Assembly: GCA_014649355.1 (NCBI GenBank)
Contig: BMSW01000015.1
Span: forward strand, 117,813-181,812
DNA from: Streptomyces althioticus
GTDB lineage: Bacteria > Actinomycetota > Actinomycetes > Streptomycetales > Streptomycetaceae
DNA length: 64,000 bases
Direction: 5' to 3'
The notes below the pieces were generated by a model. That model was not told the DNA's origin. It did no database searches and was given only the letters and a program-made list of their open reading frames with translations. The first letter of the stretch is position 1; each line of letters opens with the position of its first letter. The position numbers were made by a program, and so were the translations under genes. Below are positions 32,858-41,900 of this stretch, one piece after another.

Positions 32858-33970
32858 TCAGCTCTTGGCCGCCGCGGCCTTGGCCTTTGATCCCTTGGCC
32901 GCCGGGGCCGGCACCGCCGCGGGCTCGGCCGGAGCGGCGGTGTCCGCGCCCGCCTCGGCAGCGGCCTCCTCGGGCCGTACGCCGACGCCCAGCTTCGTGA
33001 GGATCTTCTTCTCGATCTCGTTGGCGAGGTCGGGGTTGTCCTTCAGGAAGTTGCGGGCGTTCTCCTTGCCCTGGCCGAGCTGGTCGCCCTCGTACGTGTA
33101 CCAGGCGCCGGCCTTGCGGACGAAGCCGTGCTCCACGCCCATGTCGATCAGGCCGCCCTCGCGGCTGATGCCCTGGCCGTAGAGGATGTCGAACTCGGCC
33201 TGCTTGAAGGGCGGCGCGACCTTGTTCTTCACGACCTTGCAGCGGGTGCGGTTGCCGACCGCCTCGGTGCCGTCCTTGAGGGTCTCGATACGGCGGATGT
33301 CGATGCGCACGGAGGCGTAGAACTTCAGCGCGCGGCCACCGGTCGTGGTCTCCGGCGAGCCGAACATCACGCCGATCTTCTCGCGGAGCTGGTTGATGAA
33401 GATCGCGGTGGTCTTGGACTGGTTGAGCGCGCTGGTGATCTTCCGCAGGGCCTGGCTCATCAGACGGGCCTGCAGACCCACGTGGCTGTCGCCCATCTCG
33501 CCCTCGATCTCCGCGCGGGGCACGAGCGCCGCCACGGAGTCGATGACGATGAGGTCGAGGGCGCCGGAGCGGACCAGCATGTCCACGATCTCCAGGGCCT
33601 GCTCGCCGTTGTCCGGCTGGGACAGGATGAGGTTGTCGATGTCGACGCCGAGCTTCTTCGCGTACTCGGGGTCGAGGGCGTGCTCCGCGTCCACGAACGC
33701 GACCTGGCCGCCGGCCTTCTGCGCGTTCGCCACCGCGTGCAGGGTCAGGGTCGTCTTACCGGAGGACTCCGGTCCGTAGATCTCCACCACGCGGCCGCGC
33801 GGCAGGCCGCCGACGCCGAGGGCCACGTCGAGCGCGGTCGACCCGGTCGGGATGACCTCGATGGGCTCCTTCGACCGCTCGCCCATGCGCATGACCGCGC
33901 CCTTGCCGAATTGCCGTTCAATCTGTGCGAGCGCGGCGTCGAGCGCCTTCTCGCGGTCGGTTCCTGCCAT
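32858..33970 (-). CDS. recA: Recombinase RecA
   Basis: RecA catalyses strand exchange and activates LexA cleavage. The 370-residue protein has Walker A GPESSGKTT, Walker B LIVIDSVAAL, DNA-binding loop L1 (EGEMGDSHVGLQARLMSQALRK), L2 (FINQLREKIGVMFGSPETTTGG) and an Ala/Lys/Pro-rich C-terminal tail typical of Streptomyces. ATG 33970 gives the standard N-terminus MAGTDREKALDAALAQIERQFGKG; longer in-frame starts add sequence not seen in RecA. recX follows after 3 bp. A LexA-type box lies about 165 bp upstream. Confidence 0.98.
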   Translation of the reverse strand: MAGTDREKALDAALAQIERQFGKGAVMRMGERSKEPIEVIPTGSTALDVALGVGGLPRGRVVEIYGPESSGKTTLTLHAVANAQKAGGQVAFVDAEHALDPEYAKKLGVDIDNLILSQPDNGEQALEIVDMLVRSGALDLIVIDSVAALVPRAEIEGEMGDSHVGLQARLMSQALRKITSALNQSKTTAIFINQLREKIGVMFGSPETTTGGRALKFYASVRIDIRRIETLKDGTEAVGNRTRCKVVKNKVAPPFKQAEFDILYGQGISREGGLIDMGVEHGFVRKAGAWYTYEGDQLGQGKENARNFLKDNPDLANEIEKKILTKLGVGVRPEEAAAEAGADTAAPAEPAAVPAPAAKGSKAKAAAAKS

Positions 33971-34133
33971 GGGTTCCACCCGGTTTGCTTGAGTCGATCG
34001 CTTCACGTCAAAGACGCTAACGCCTGCCACTGACAACGCGCCCCGACGCACGTCCGGCCTGTGGATAACCCGGGCCCATATCCGCCCCGACTGGGGCAGA
34101 ACGCCCGGCGTTGAGCCTCACCGGCTCCTCCAT

Positions 34134-34149
34134 AAGAATAGATGTTCGA
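34134..34149 (-). promoter_or_regulatory. LexA (SOS) box of recA
   Basis: On the minus strand the 16-mer reads tcgaacatctattctt, a perfect left half and a degenerate right half (3 mismatches) of TCGAAC-N4-GTTCGA. It is 164-179 bp upstream of the recA ATG, leaving room for a promoter. Weak symmetry fits the modest SOS induction reported for Streptomyces recA. Confidence 0.72.
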
Positions 34150-34213
34150 TTTTCGTGTCAAGCCGCACCGCCGGGGGTGCGCACCCACCCGCGATGTCAG
34201 AAGCCCCGGCGCC

Positions 34214-35581
34214 TCAGGACGCCCCGGCCGTCCCGCCTTCACCGGGCCCGGACGCACCAGCCGCACCGGAGCCGGGCGCGCCCGCACCGGCAGTCCCGGC
34301 CCTCGCCTCCGACGACCCGGCACCCTCGTCCCCCGGACGCCGCTGGGCCCACAGCCCCCGGACCCGCCGGCCGAAGGCGCCCGCCCCGCCCGAGCCGCGA
34401 TGCCCCAGCACCCGCGGGTCGTCGGTGACGTCGTACCGCTTCACGTACGCGCCGAGGAACGCCTGGAGCGTGGCCACGGCGGGAATGGCGATCAGGGCGC
34501 CGACCGCGCCGAGCAGGGCCGTGCCCGCGATGACCGAGCCGAAGGCGACCGCCGGGTGGATGTCGACGGTCCGGGCGGTCAGCTTGGGCTGCAGCACGTA
34601 GTTCTCGAACTGCTGGTAGACCACCACGAACACCAGCACCCACACCGCGTACCAGGGCGCGACCGTGAAGGCGATCAGCATGGGCAGCGCGCCCGCCAGA
34701 TACGTGCCGATGGTGGGGATGAACTGCGAGACCAGACCGACCCACACGGCCAGCACGGGCGCGTAGGGCACGTCGAGGAACTCGAGCAGGACGTAATGCG
34801 CGAGGCCTGAGATGAGGGCCATCAGGCCGCGCGAGTAGAGGTAGCCGCCGGTCTTGTTCACGGCGATCTCCCAGGCGCGCAGCACCTCGGCCTGCCGGGC
34901 GGGCGGCAGGACGGAGCAGATCGCGCGGCGCAGCCTGGGCCCGTCGGCGGCGAAGTAGAACGAGAACAGGGCGACGGTGAGCAGCCGGAAGAGCCCGCCG
35001 AGCACCTGGGCGGACACGTCCAGCACACCGGTGGCGCTGTTCTGCACGTAGTTGCGCAGCCAGTCGGACCGCAGCAGGTTCTCCTGGATGTCGACGCGCC
35101 GCAGTTCGGTGTGGAAGTGGTTGTTGATCCAGTTGATCACCGAGTCCAGGTACTGCGGGAAGTCCTCGACGATCTTGATGATCTGCTCCGCGAGCATGGA
35201 GCCGAGCAGCGTGACGAAGCCCGCGCCCACCACCAGGACGCCCACGAAGACGAGGAAGGTGCCGAATCCCCGGCGCACCCCGCGCGCAGCCATCCAGCTC
35301 ACCGCGGGTTCCACGGCGAGCGCCAGGAAGAACGCGATCAGGACGTTGATCAGCAGCCCGGTGAGCTGGTGGAAGGCCCAGCTGCCGAGCTGGAAGACGG
35401 CGATCAGCGCGAGCGCGAGCACCATGGCGCGCGGCAGCCATCGCGGCATCCGGGCGCCGGTGCGGGGATCGGGGTCCGCCGGCGGGCCGGCGGGCGGGGG
35501 CGTGCCGGGCACGGCCGTGTTCTGGCCTGCGGGCCCGGTCTCGTCGGTGGCTGCCACGCCCCAAGTCTCACCCACGGCCAC
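34214..35581 (-). CDS. AI-2E/PerM-family membrane transporter
   Basis: The 455-residue protein has a Pro-rich N-terminal cytoplasmic tail of about 45 residues and about eight membrane segments. The PerM-family features are present: FFLALAVEPAVSWMAARGVRRG, a long cytoplasmic helical region (residues about 145-200), FIPTIGTYLAGALP and QQFENYVLQPKLTARTVDIHPAV. The C-terminal 60 residues are Gly/Ala/Glu-rich. GTG 35581 is the likeliest start; a second GTG lies 24 nt downstream. Members export peptides or signalling molecules or act as Na+/H+ antiporters; specificity cannot be told here. Confidence 0.9.
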   Translation of the reverse strand: MAVGETWGVAATDETGPAGQNTAVPGTPPPAGPPADPDPRTGARMPRWLPRAMVLALALIAVFQLGSWAFHQLTGLLINVLIAFFLALAVEPAVSWMAARGVRRGFGTFLVFVGVLVVGAGFVTLLGSMLAEQIIKIVEDFPQYLDSVINWINNHFHTELRRVDIQENLLRSDWLRNYVQNSATGVLDVSAQVLGGLFRLLTVALFSFYFAADGPRLRRAICSVLPPARQAEVLRAWEIAVNKTGGYLYSRGLMALISGLAHYVLLEFLDVPYAPVLAVWVGLVSQFIPTIGTYLAGALPMLIAFTVAPWYAVWVLVFVVVYQQFENYVLQPKLTARTVDIHPAVAFGSVIAGTALLGAVGALIAIPAVATLQAFLGAYVKRYDVTDDPRVLGHRGSGGAGAFGRRVRGLWAQRRPGDEGAGSSEARAGTAGAGAPGSGAAGASGPGEGGTAGAS

Positions 35582-35616
35582 GACAACTGTCCGCTCCCGT
35601 GGGGCTCATGTGACGA

Positions 35617-35811
35617 TCAGCGCAGTTCTCGGGGGACGTCCATGACGGAGCAGACCACCTGCCAGACGTCCTTGGCGTCCCAGCCGGCCGCGAGCGCCTC
35701 GTGGACGGTCCGTCCGCCGAGTTCGGACATGACATGGTCGCGCGCGAAGGTGTCGGCGTACCCCGCGCCGAAGTACTCCGACATGCGCTCCCAGAAAACC
35801 GTCAACCGCAT
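35617..35811 (-). CDS. DUF3046 family protein
   Basis: This 64-residue protein begins MRLTVFWERMSEYFGAGYAD and continues with VMSELGGRTVHEALAAGWDAKDVWQVVC, the full pattern of the actinobacterial DUF3046 family. ATG 35811 is taken because family members start at MRLTxFW; the frame extends further upstream but with unrelated composition. Such genes lie near recA in many actinobacteria. Function unknown. Confidence 0.88.
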   Translation of the reverse strand: MRLTVFWERMSEYFGAGYADTFARDHVMSELGGRTVHEALAAGWDAKDVWQVVCSVMDVPRELR

Positions 35812-35890
35812 GCCTCCAGTATCCCGCCTGCGGGGGTGGCACCCTGCCACGGGCCCTGCGGGGCTCCGCCGTGCCCCTACGGTCGGTGCC

Positions 35891-36796
35891 ATGGCCGACA
35901 CCGCAGCCGTACCGCTCACCCCGGCGTCCCCTCCGCGCGGCACGCTCGCGCGTGCGGAGCGCTTCGTGTGGCTCACCGCGCGCGTACTGGAGCAGCGCCT
36001 GTTCGCCCGTCACTTCCGCGACGGCGCCGCGGGACCGGTGGAGACCGCCCTGGAGGCGTACCGGAACGACGACGGCGGCTACGGTCACGCCCTGGAGCCC
36101 GCCCTGCGCGGACCCGCGAGCCTGCCCGCGCACACGGCACGCGCACTGCTTGTGCTGGACGCGGTGGGGCGCTGCGACGCGCGCCGCGCGGAGGACGTGT
36201 GCCGGTATCTCACGTCCGTCTCGACGGCGGAGGGCGCGCTTCCGGCCGTGGGCACGCTTGCGAGCGGCGGTGGGGCGGCCCGTCTGCCCGGCTCGCTGTC
36301 GGCCACCGCGCCGGTGGTGGGGCTGCTGCACCGCAACGAGGTGTGGCACCCGTGGCTGTTCCGCGCGACCGACTTCTGCCGACAGGCCGTGGAGTCGCTG
36401 GAGGCGGCGCGCCCCGGTGACGTGGAGGCCGCGGTGCTCTTCCTGGACCACGCCCCGGACCGTACGCGGGCGGAGGCCGCCGCCGACCGGCTGGGCCGCC
36501 TGGTACGCCGGGAACGGCTGGTGGCGCTCGACCCGGACGGCTTGGGTCACGTCCCCGGCGCGCTCCCGCACGACTACGCGCGCACCCCGGACTCTCTGGC
36601 GCGCGCGTGGTTCACCGACGCGGAGATGGAGCGTTCCCTTGACGCCCTCGCGGCCGCACAGCAGGGCGACGGAGGCTGGCCCGCCCGCCGGCTCCCGGGC
36701 GCCCCGGATCTCACCCCGGGCGCGCTCCTGGAGAGTCGCTCCATCGCCACGATCGAGGCGTTGCGCACTCTGACCACGTACGGACGCCTGGTCTGA
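35891..36796 (+). CDS. Alpha/alpha-toroid (prenyltransferase/squalene-oxidase-like) protein
   Basis: The 301-residue protein shows repeated QW-like or toroid motifs: NDDGGYGHALEPALR, GALPAVGTL and QQGDGGWPARRLPGAPDLTPGALLESRSI. These are seen in the alpha/alpha-barrel of terpene cyclases and prenyltransferases. It lacks DxDD and other catalytic Asp signatures, and it is half the length of a squalene-hopene cyclase, so enzymatic activity is doubtful. ATG 35891 begins MADTAAVPL; the longer open frame is antisense to neighbouring genes. It is divergent from DUF3046. Confidence 0.82.
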   Translation: MADTAAVPLTPASPPRGTLARAERFVWLTARVLEQRLFARHFRDGAAGPVETALEAYRNDDGGYGHALEPALRGPASLPAHTARALLVLDAVGRCDARRAEDVCRYLTSVSTAEGALPAVGTLASGGGAARLPGSLSATAPVVGLLHRNEVWHPWLFRATDFCRQAVESLEAARPGDVEAAVLFLDHAPDRTRAEAAADRLGRLVRRERLVALDPDGLGHVPGALPHDYARTPDSLARAWFTDAEMERSLDALAAAQQGDGGWPARRLPGAPDLTPGALLESRSIATIEALRTLTTYGRLV

Positions 36797-36867
36797 GCAG
36801 ACCCGGGCGAAGCACCACTCACCTCGGCCGGACGCAGCCTTCTCAAGAGCCCGGCGGGCCCCCCGTC

Positions 36868-37179
36868 TCACCCTCCCAGCGCCCGCACCCCCGCCGTCAC
36901 GAGCACGGCCGCCGCCACCACCAGCAGGAACGGCGCGCGCAGCAGGAGCGCCACGGCCGCGGCCGCCAGACCGGCCGCGCGCGCGTCCAGCACCAGGGCG
37001 CGGCCGTCCGCGAAGGCCTGCTGGGCCGTGAGGGCGGCGAGCAGGGCGACGGGGAGCAGCGCGGCGAGGCGCCGGACGAGAGGCCGTTCGAGGACGCCGG
37101 CGGGCACCAGCAGCCCGGCGAGCTTCACGGCGTAGCAGCCGACGACGGTCAGACCGATCGCGAGCCAGATGTTCATCAT
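36868..37179 (-). CDS. azlD: Branched-chain amino acid exporter small subunit (AzlD family)
   Basis: The 103-residue membrane protein has three to four hydrophobic segments and the AzlD pattern (LAIGLTVVGCYAVKLAGLLVP, RRLAALLPVALLAALTAQQAF). It partners AzlC to export branched-chain amino acids or analogues. ATG 37179 overlaps the azlC stop (ATGA), indicating translational coupling. Confidence 0.9.
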   Translation of the reverse strand: MMNIWLAIGLTVVGCYAVKLAGLLVPAGVLERPLVRRLAALLPVALLAALTAQQAFADGRALVLDARAAGLAAAAVALLLRAPFLLVVAAAVLVTAGVRALGG

Positions 37180-37949
37180 GCCTCCTCCCCGTCACCGCGC
37201 GACGCGTTCCTGCGACCGTGCGCCCACAGGACGACCGGTGCCGCCAGGGCGGCCACCAGGACCGGGACGCCGGCCGGCAGCACGGGCAGCAGGCCGAGCC
37301 CCAGCAGCACGGCGACCGCGGCGACGGCCCGCTCGGTGCCGGTGCGCAGCATGGGGGCGAGCAACGCCAGGAAGACGGCGGGACCGGCCGCGTCCAGACC
37401 CCACGCCTTGGTGTCCCCGATGGCGTCCGCGCCCAGCGCGCCGAGCAGCGTGGTGAGGTTCCACAGGATGTAGAGGCTGAGTCCGGTGACCAGGAAGCCG
37501 AGGCGGGCGGCGCGCCGGGTGGGCTGGGCGAGCGAGACGGCGGTGGTCTCGTCGATCACCCACTGCGCGGCGAACGGCCGCACCGCGCGGGGCAGCGCCA
37601 GCAGCTGCGACAGCCGCAGCCCGTAGAAGGCGTTGCGTACGCCGAGGAAGAACGCGCCCGCGGCGGCCGTGACGGCGCCGCCGCCCGCCGCCAGTGCCCC
37701 CACCAGGGCGAACTGGGAGGCGCCGGTGAACACCAGGAGACTGAGCGCGCAGGTCTGGAGCAGGCTGAGCCCGCTGCCCGCCGAGGTCACGCCGAAGGCG
37801 AACCCGGAGAGTCCGACGGCGACCCCGACGCCGAGGGCGTCCCGTACCACGGCGCCGTCCGGCTTCCCTCCGCCCTCGGAGGGCGCGCCGTCTCCGGCAC
37901 CGGACCGTATGTCCGTGTGTTCGTGCTCTGCTGTCCGTTCCACTGCCAC
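37176..37949 (-). CDS. azlC: Branched-chain amino acid exporter large subunit (AzlC family)
   Basis: AzlC is the main membrane subunit. The 257-residue protein contains VGLSGFAFGVTSAGSGLSLLQTCALSLLVFTGASQFALVGALAAGG and GVRNAFYGL. It also has WVIDETTAVSL, all typical of AzlC. The start is uncertain. ATG 37949 gives a hydrophilic N-terminus of 33 residues and would overlap the upstream AraC-family gene by 163 bp; GTG 37850 would shorten this to 64 bp and start at VRDALGVGVAVG. The gene is coupled to azlD downstream and preceded by an AraC-type regulator on the same strand. Confidence 0.88.
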   Translation of the reverse strand: MAVERTAEHEHTDIRSGAGDGAPSEGGGKPDGAVVRDALGVGVAVGLSGFAFGVTSAGSGLSLLQTCALSLLVFTGASQFALVGALAAGGGAVTAAAGAFFLGVRNAFYGLRLSQLLALPRAVRPFAAQWVIDETTAVSLAQPTRRAARLGFLVTGLSLYILWNLTTLLGALGADAIGDTKAWGLDAAGPAVFLALLAPMLRTGTERAVAAVAVLLGLGLLPVLPAGVPVLVAALAAPVVLWAHGRRNASRGDGEEA

Positions 37950-38815
37950 ACCCCGGACGCTACGGAACGGTCCCCGCGCGCGTCTTGTACGTTCTTGCGC
38001 TCGCGCTGGTAGGCGCCCGGCGGGACGCCGACGATGCGGCTGAAGTGCCGGTTGAGGTGCGGCTGGTCGGTGAACCCCACGGTGACGGCCGCCTCGGACG
38101 GTGCCGTGCCGGCGTCCAGCAGCAGCCGGGCGCGCCGTACGCGCGCGTCGGTGAGCCAGGTGTGCGGGGGCATGCCGTAGGTGTCGCGGAAGGCGCGCAG
38201 CAGGGCGAACGGGCTGGTGCCGAGGTCGGCGGCGAGCTGCTCCAGGGTGGGTGGCGCGGCCATGCGCTCCTCGAGCACGGCACGCGCGCGTGCCGCGGTC
38301 CGGGCGCCGGCCGTGCGGACCTCGCGTCGGGGCAGCGTGCCGCCGTTCAGCCGCAGCAGCCGGGTCACCGCGACCCGCAGCAGGGTGTCGGCGGCGAGCG
38401 CGTTGCCCTCGTCGGTGGCCCGCAGCACCTGGTGGACGAGACGGACGGTGTACGGGTCGTCCAGGACCGGGGTGACGAAGCCGGGGGTGCCGCGCAGGGT
38501 GGTGGTCTCGGCGGCGATCGCGGCCACGACGTCCGGCGACGGGTAGACGGCACCGTACTGCCAGCCCTCGGGGACGCCCGCCCGGCCGGTGTGGGGCGTG
38601 TCCGGGTTCACCAGGGCGAGGGCGCCCGCGCCCGCGTACTGGTCGCCACTCCCGTGGTGGAAGACCTCGACGCCGTCGGCGATGGCGGCGATCACGAAGT
38701 GCTCGTGGGTGTGCCGGACGAACGACTTGCGGATGTAGCGGGCGCGCAGCAGGTCGACACCGGGCAGTTCCTCGTACCGCCAGTGCCGCGCCCGTTCCTT
38801 CCGCGTCTCCGCCAT
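37787..38815 (-). CDS. AraC-family transcriptional regulator
   Basis: This is a regulator of 342 residues. The N-terminal cupin-like effector domain (FVRHTHEHFVIAAIADGVEVFHHGSG, then LALVNPDTPHTG) is followed by an AraC DNA-binding domain at about residues 185-270. The two helix-turn-helix units are TLEQLAADLGTSPFALLRAFRDTYGMPPHTWL and PSEAAVTVGFTDQPHLNRHF. After GAYQRERK there is an unusual tail of about 70 residues that overlaps the start of azlC in another frame. Its position immediately upstream of azlCD suggests it controls them. ATG 38815 begins MAETRKERARHWRYEELPG. Confidence 0.9.
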   Translation of the reverse strand: MAETRKERARHWRYEELPGVDLLRARYIRKSFVRHTHEHFVIAAIADGVEVFHHGSGDQYAGAGALALVNPDTPHTGRAGVPEGWQYGAVYPSPDVVAAIAAETTTLRGTPGFVTPVLDDPYTVRLVHQVLRATDEGNALAADTLLRVAVTRLLRLNGGTLPRREVRTAGARTAARARAVLEERMAAPPTLEQLAADLGTSPFALLRAFRDTYGMPPHTWLTDARVRRARLLLDAGTAPSEAAVTVGFTDQPHLNRHFSRIVGVPPGAYQRERKNVQDARGDRSVASGVWQWNGQQSTNTRTYGPVPETARPPRAEGSRTAPWYGTPSASGSPSDSPGSPSA

Positions 38816-38955
38816 ACGGTCATTGTCACGCGGACCGCCGGGGCGCCCGGACCGGCGTCACGCGGCCCCGCCCGACGCACCGGACCGGCGGTCCCGCCAT
38901 TCCGCCGGCGCCCCGGACCGGCCCGGATGTCAGTGGCCGGGTGCACGATGGACGC

Positions 38956-41900
38956 ATGGTCAGCGATCCGCGCCGCGCCCTGGACGGCTTCTCCCCCGCG
39001 ACCCGTGGCTGGTTCACGGGGGCCTTCTCCGCGCCCACGGCCGCCCAGGCCGGCGCCTGGCAGGCCATCGGGGCGGGTTCGGACGTGCTGGTGGTGGCGC
39101 CGACCGGTTCCGGCAAGACGCTGGCCGCGTTCCTCGCCGCCCTGGACCAGCTGGCCTCGACGCCCCCGCCGGCCGACCCGAAGAAGCGCTGCCGGGTGCT
39201 GTACGTCTCGCCGCTGAAGGCCCTCGCCGTCGACGTCGAGCGCAACCTGCGCAGCCCGCTGACCGGCATCCGCCAGGAGGCCGTGCGCCTCGGGATGCCC
39301 GAGCCCGAGGTGAAGGTCGGCATCCGCTCCGGCGACACCCCGCCCGCCGAGCGCCGCGCCCTCGCCACCCGGCCGCCGGACATCCTGATCACCACGCCCG
39401 AGTCGCTGTTCCTGATGCTGACGTCCGCCACGCGCGACGCGCTCGCGGGCGTGGAGACGGTGATCCTCGACGAGGTGCACGCGGTCGCGGGCACCAAGCG
39501 CGGCGCGCACCTGGCGCTGTCCCTGGAGCGGCTGGACGAGCTGCTGCCGAAGCCGGCCCGCCGCATCGGCCTGTCGGCGACGGTGCGCCCCGTGGACGAG
39601 GTGGCCCGCTTCCTGTCCCCGCGCCGCAAGACGGAGATCGTGCAGCCGGAGTCGGGCAAGGAGTTCGACCTCTCCGTGGTGGTGCCGGTCGAGGACCTCG
39701 GCGAGCTGGGCGGCTCACCCGTCTCGGAGAGTTCGGAGGGCGCGGAGAAGCCCTCCATCTGGCCGCACGTCGAGGAGCGCATCGCCGACCTGGTGCAGAG
39801 CCACCGCTCGACCATCGTGTTCGCCAACTCCCGCCGCCTCGCCGAGCGGCTGTGCAACCGGCTCAACGAGATCGCCTACGAGCGCGCCACCGGCGAGCCC
39901 CTGGAGGAGCACCACTCCCCCGCCGAGCTGATGGGCGGCTCCGGGTCCGCCCAGGGCGCGCCCGCGGTCATCGCGCGGGCACACCACGGCTCGGTGTCCA
40001 AGGAGCAGCGCGCCCAGGTGGAGGAGGACCTGAAGGCGGGCCGGCTGCCCGCGGTGGTCGCCACGTCCAGCCTGGAGCTGGGCATCGACATGGGCGCCGT
40101 CGATCTGGTGGTGCAGGTCGAGTCGCCGCCTTCGGTCGCCTCCGGCCTCCAGCGCGTGGGCCGTGCGGGCCACCAGGTGGGCGCGGTGTCCACGGGCGTG
40201 GTGTTCCCGAAGTACCGGGGCGACCTGGTGCAGGCCGCCGTCGTCACCGAGCGGATGCGCACGGGCGAGATCGAGGCCCTGCGCGTCCCGTCGAACCCGC
40301 TGGACGTCCTGGCGCAGCAGGTCGTGGCGATGACGGCGATGGACACCTGGCAGTTCGACGACCTGCTGGCGGTGGTGCGCCGTGCGGCCCCCTTCGCCTC
40401 GCTGCCGGAGTCCGCGTTCACGTCCGTCCTGGACATGCTCGCCGGGCGGTACCCGTCGGACGCCTTCGCGGAGCTGCGTCCGCGCGTGGTGTGGGACCGG
40501 GTCACGGGCGAGATCACCGGCCGTCCGGGAGCCCAGCGCCTGGCCGTCACCTCGGGCGGCACCATCCCCGACCGCGGGCTGTTCGGCGTGTTCCTGGCGG
40601 GTGCCGACCCCAAGAAGGGAGGGGGCCGGGTCGGCGAGCTGGACGAGGAGATGGTCTACGAGTCGCGCGTGGGTGACGTCTTCACCCTCGGCACCAGCTC
40701 GTGGCGCATCGAGGACATCACCCGCGACCGGGTCCTGGTCTCCCCCGCGCCGGGCGTGCCGGGCCGGCTGCCGTTCTGGAAGGGCGACCAGCTGGGCCGC
40801 CCGCTGGAGCTGGGCCGCGCGCTGGGAGCGTTCCTGCGCGAGGTGGGCTCGCTGGCCGACGAGGACGCCCGGCTGCGGCTGCTGGCCGCGGGCCTGGACG
40901 CGTGGGCCGCGGACAACGTGCTGTCGTACCTGAGGGAGCAGCGCGAGGCCTGCGGGCACATCCCGGACGACCGCACGATCGTCGTCGAGCGGTTCCGCGA
41001 CGAGCTGGGCGACTGGCGGGTGGTCGTGCACTCCCCGTTCGGCGCCCAGGTGCACGCCCCGTGGGCGCTCGCGCTCGGCGCCCGCCTGTCCGAGCGGTAC
41101 GGCATGGACGCCCAGGTGATGCACGCCGACGACGGCATCGTGCTGCGCCTGCCGGACGCCGACCTGATGGGCCTGGACCTGCTCGACCAGGAGCCGTCGA
41201 AGGCCGGCGCCGAGTACGACGCGGACCAGGCCCCCGTGGGCGCCGCCGACGTCGTCTTCGACAAGGGCGAGGTCGACCAGGTCGTCACCGACCAGGTCGG
41301 CGGTTCGGCCCTCTTCGCGTCCCGGTTCCGTGAGTGCGCCGCCCGCGCGCTGCTGCTGCCGCGCCGCAACCCAGGCCGGCGCACACCGCTGTGGCAGCAG
41401 CGCCAGCGCGCCTCCCAGCTGCTCCAGGTCGCCGGCGAGTTCGGGTCGTTCCCGATCGTCCTGGAGGCGGTCCGCGAGTGCCTCCAGGACGTGTTCGACG
41501 TCCCCGGCCTGGTCGAGCTGATGGGAGACCTGGAGTCGCGGAAGGTGCGGCTGGTCGAGGTCACCACCCCGGAGCCGTCCCCGTTCGCCCGCTCCCTGCT
41601 GTTCGGGTACGTCGCCCAGTTCTTGTACGAGGGCGACTCCCCGCTCGCCGAGCGCCGTGCGGCCGCCCTGTCGCTGGACTCGCGGCTGCTCGCGGAGCTG
41701 CTCGGCCAGGCGGAGCTGCGGGAGCTGCTGGACGCCGAGGTGCTCACGGAGCTGGAGCGCGAGCTGCAGTGGCTCACCGAGGACCGGCGCGCGAAGGACG
41801 CGGAGAGCGTCGCCGACCTGCTGCGGCTGCTCGGTCCGCTGACCGAGGCCGAGCTGGCCGAGCGGGGCGCCGAGCCGCAGTGGGCGCGGGAGCTGGCCTC

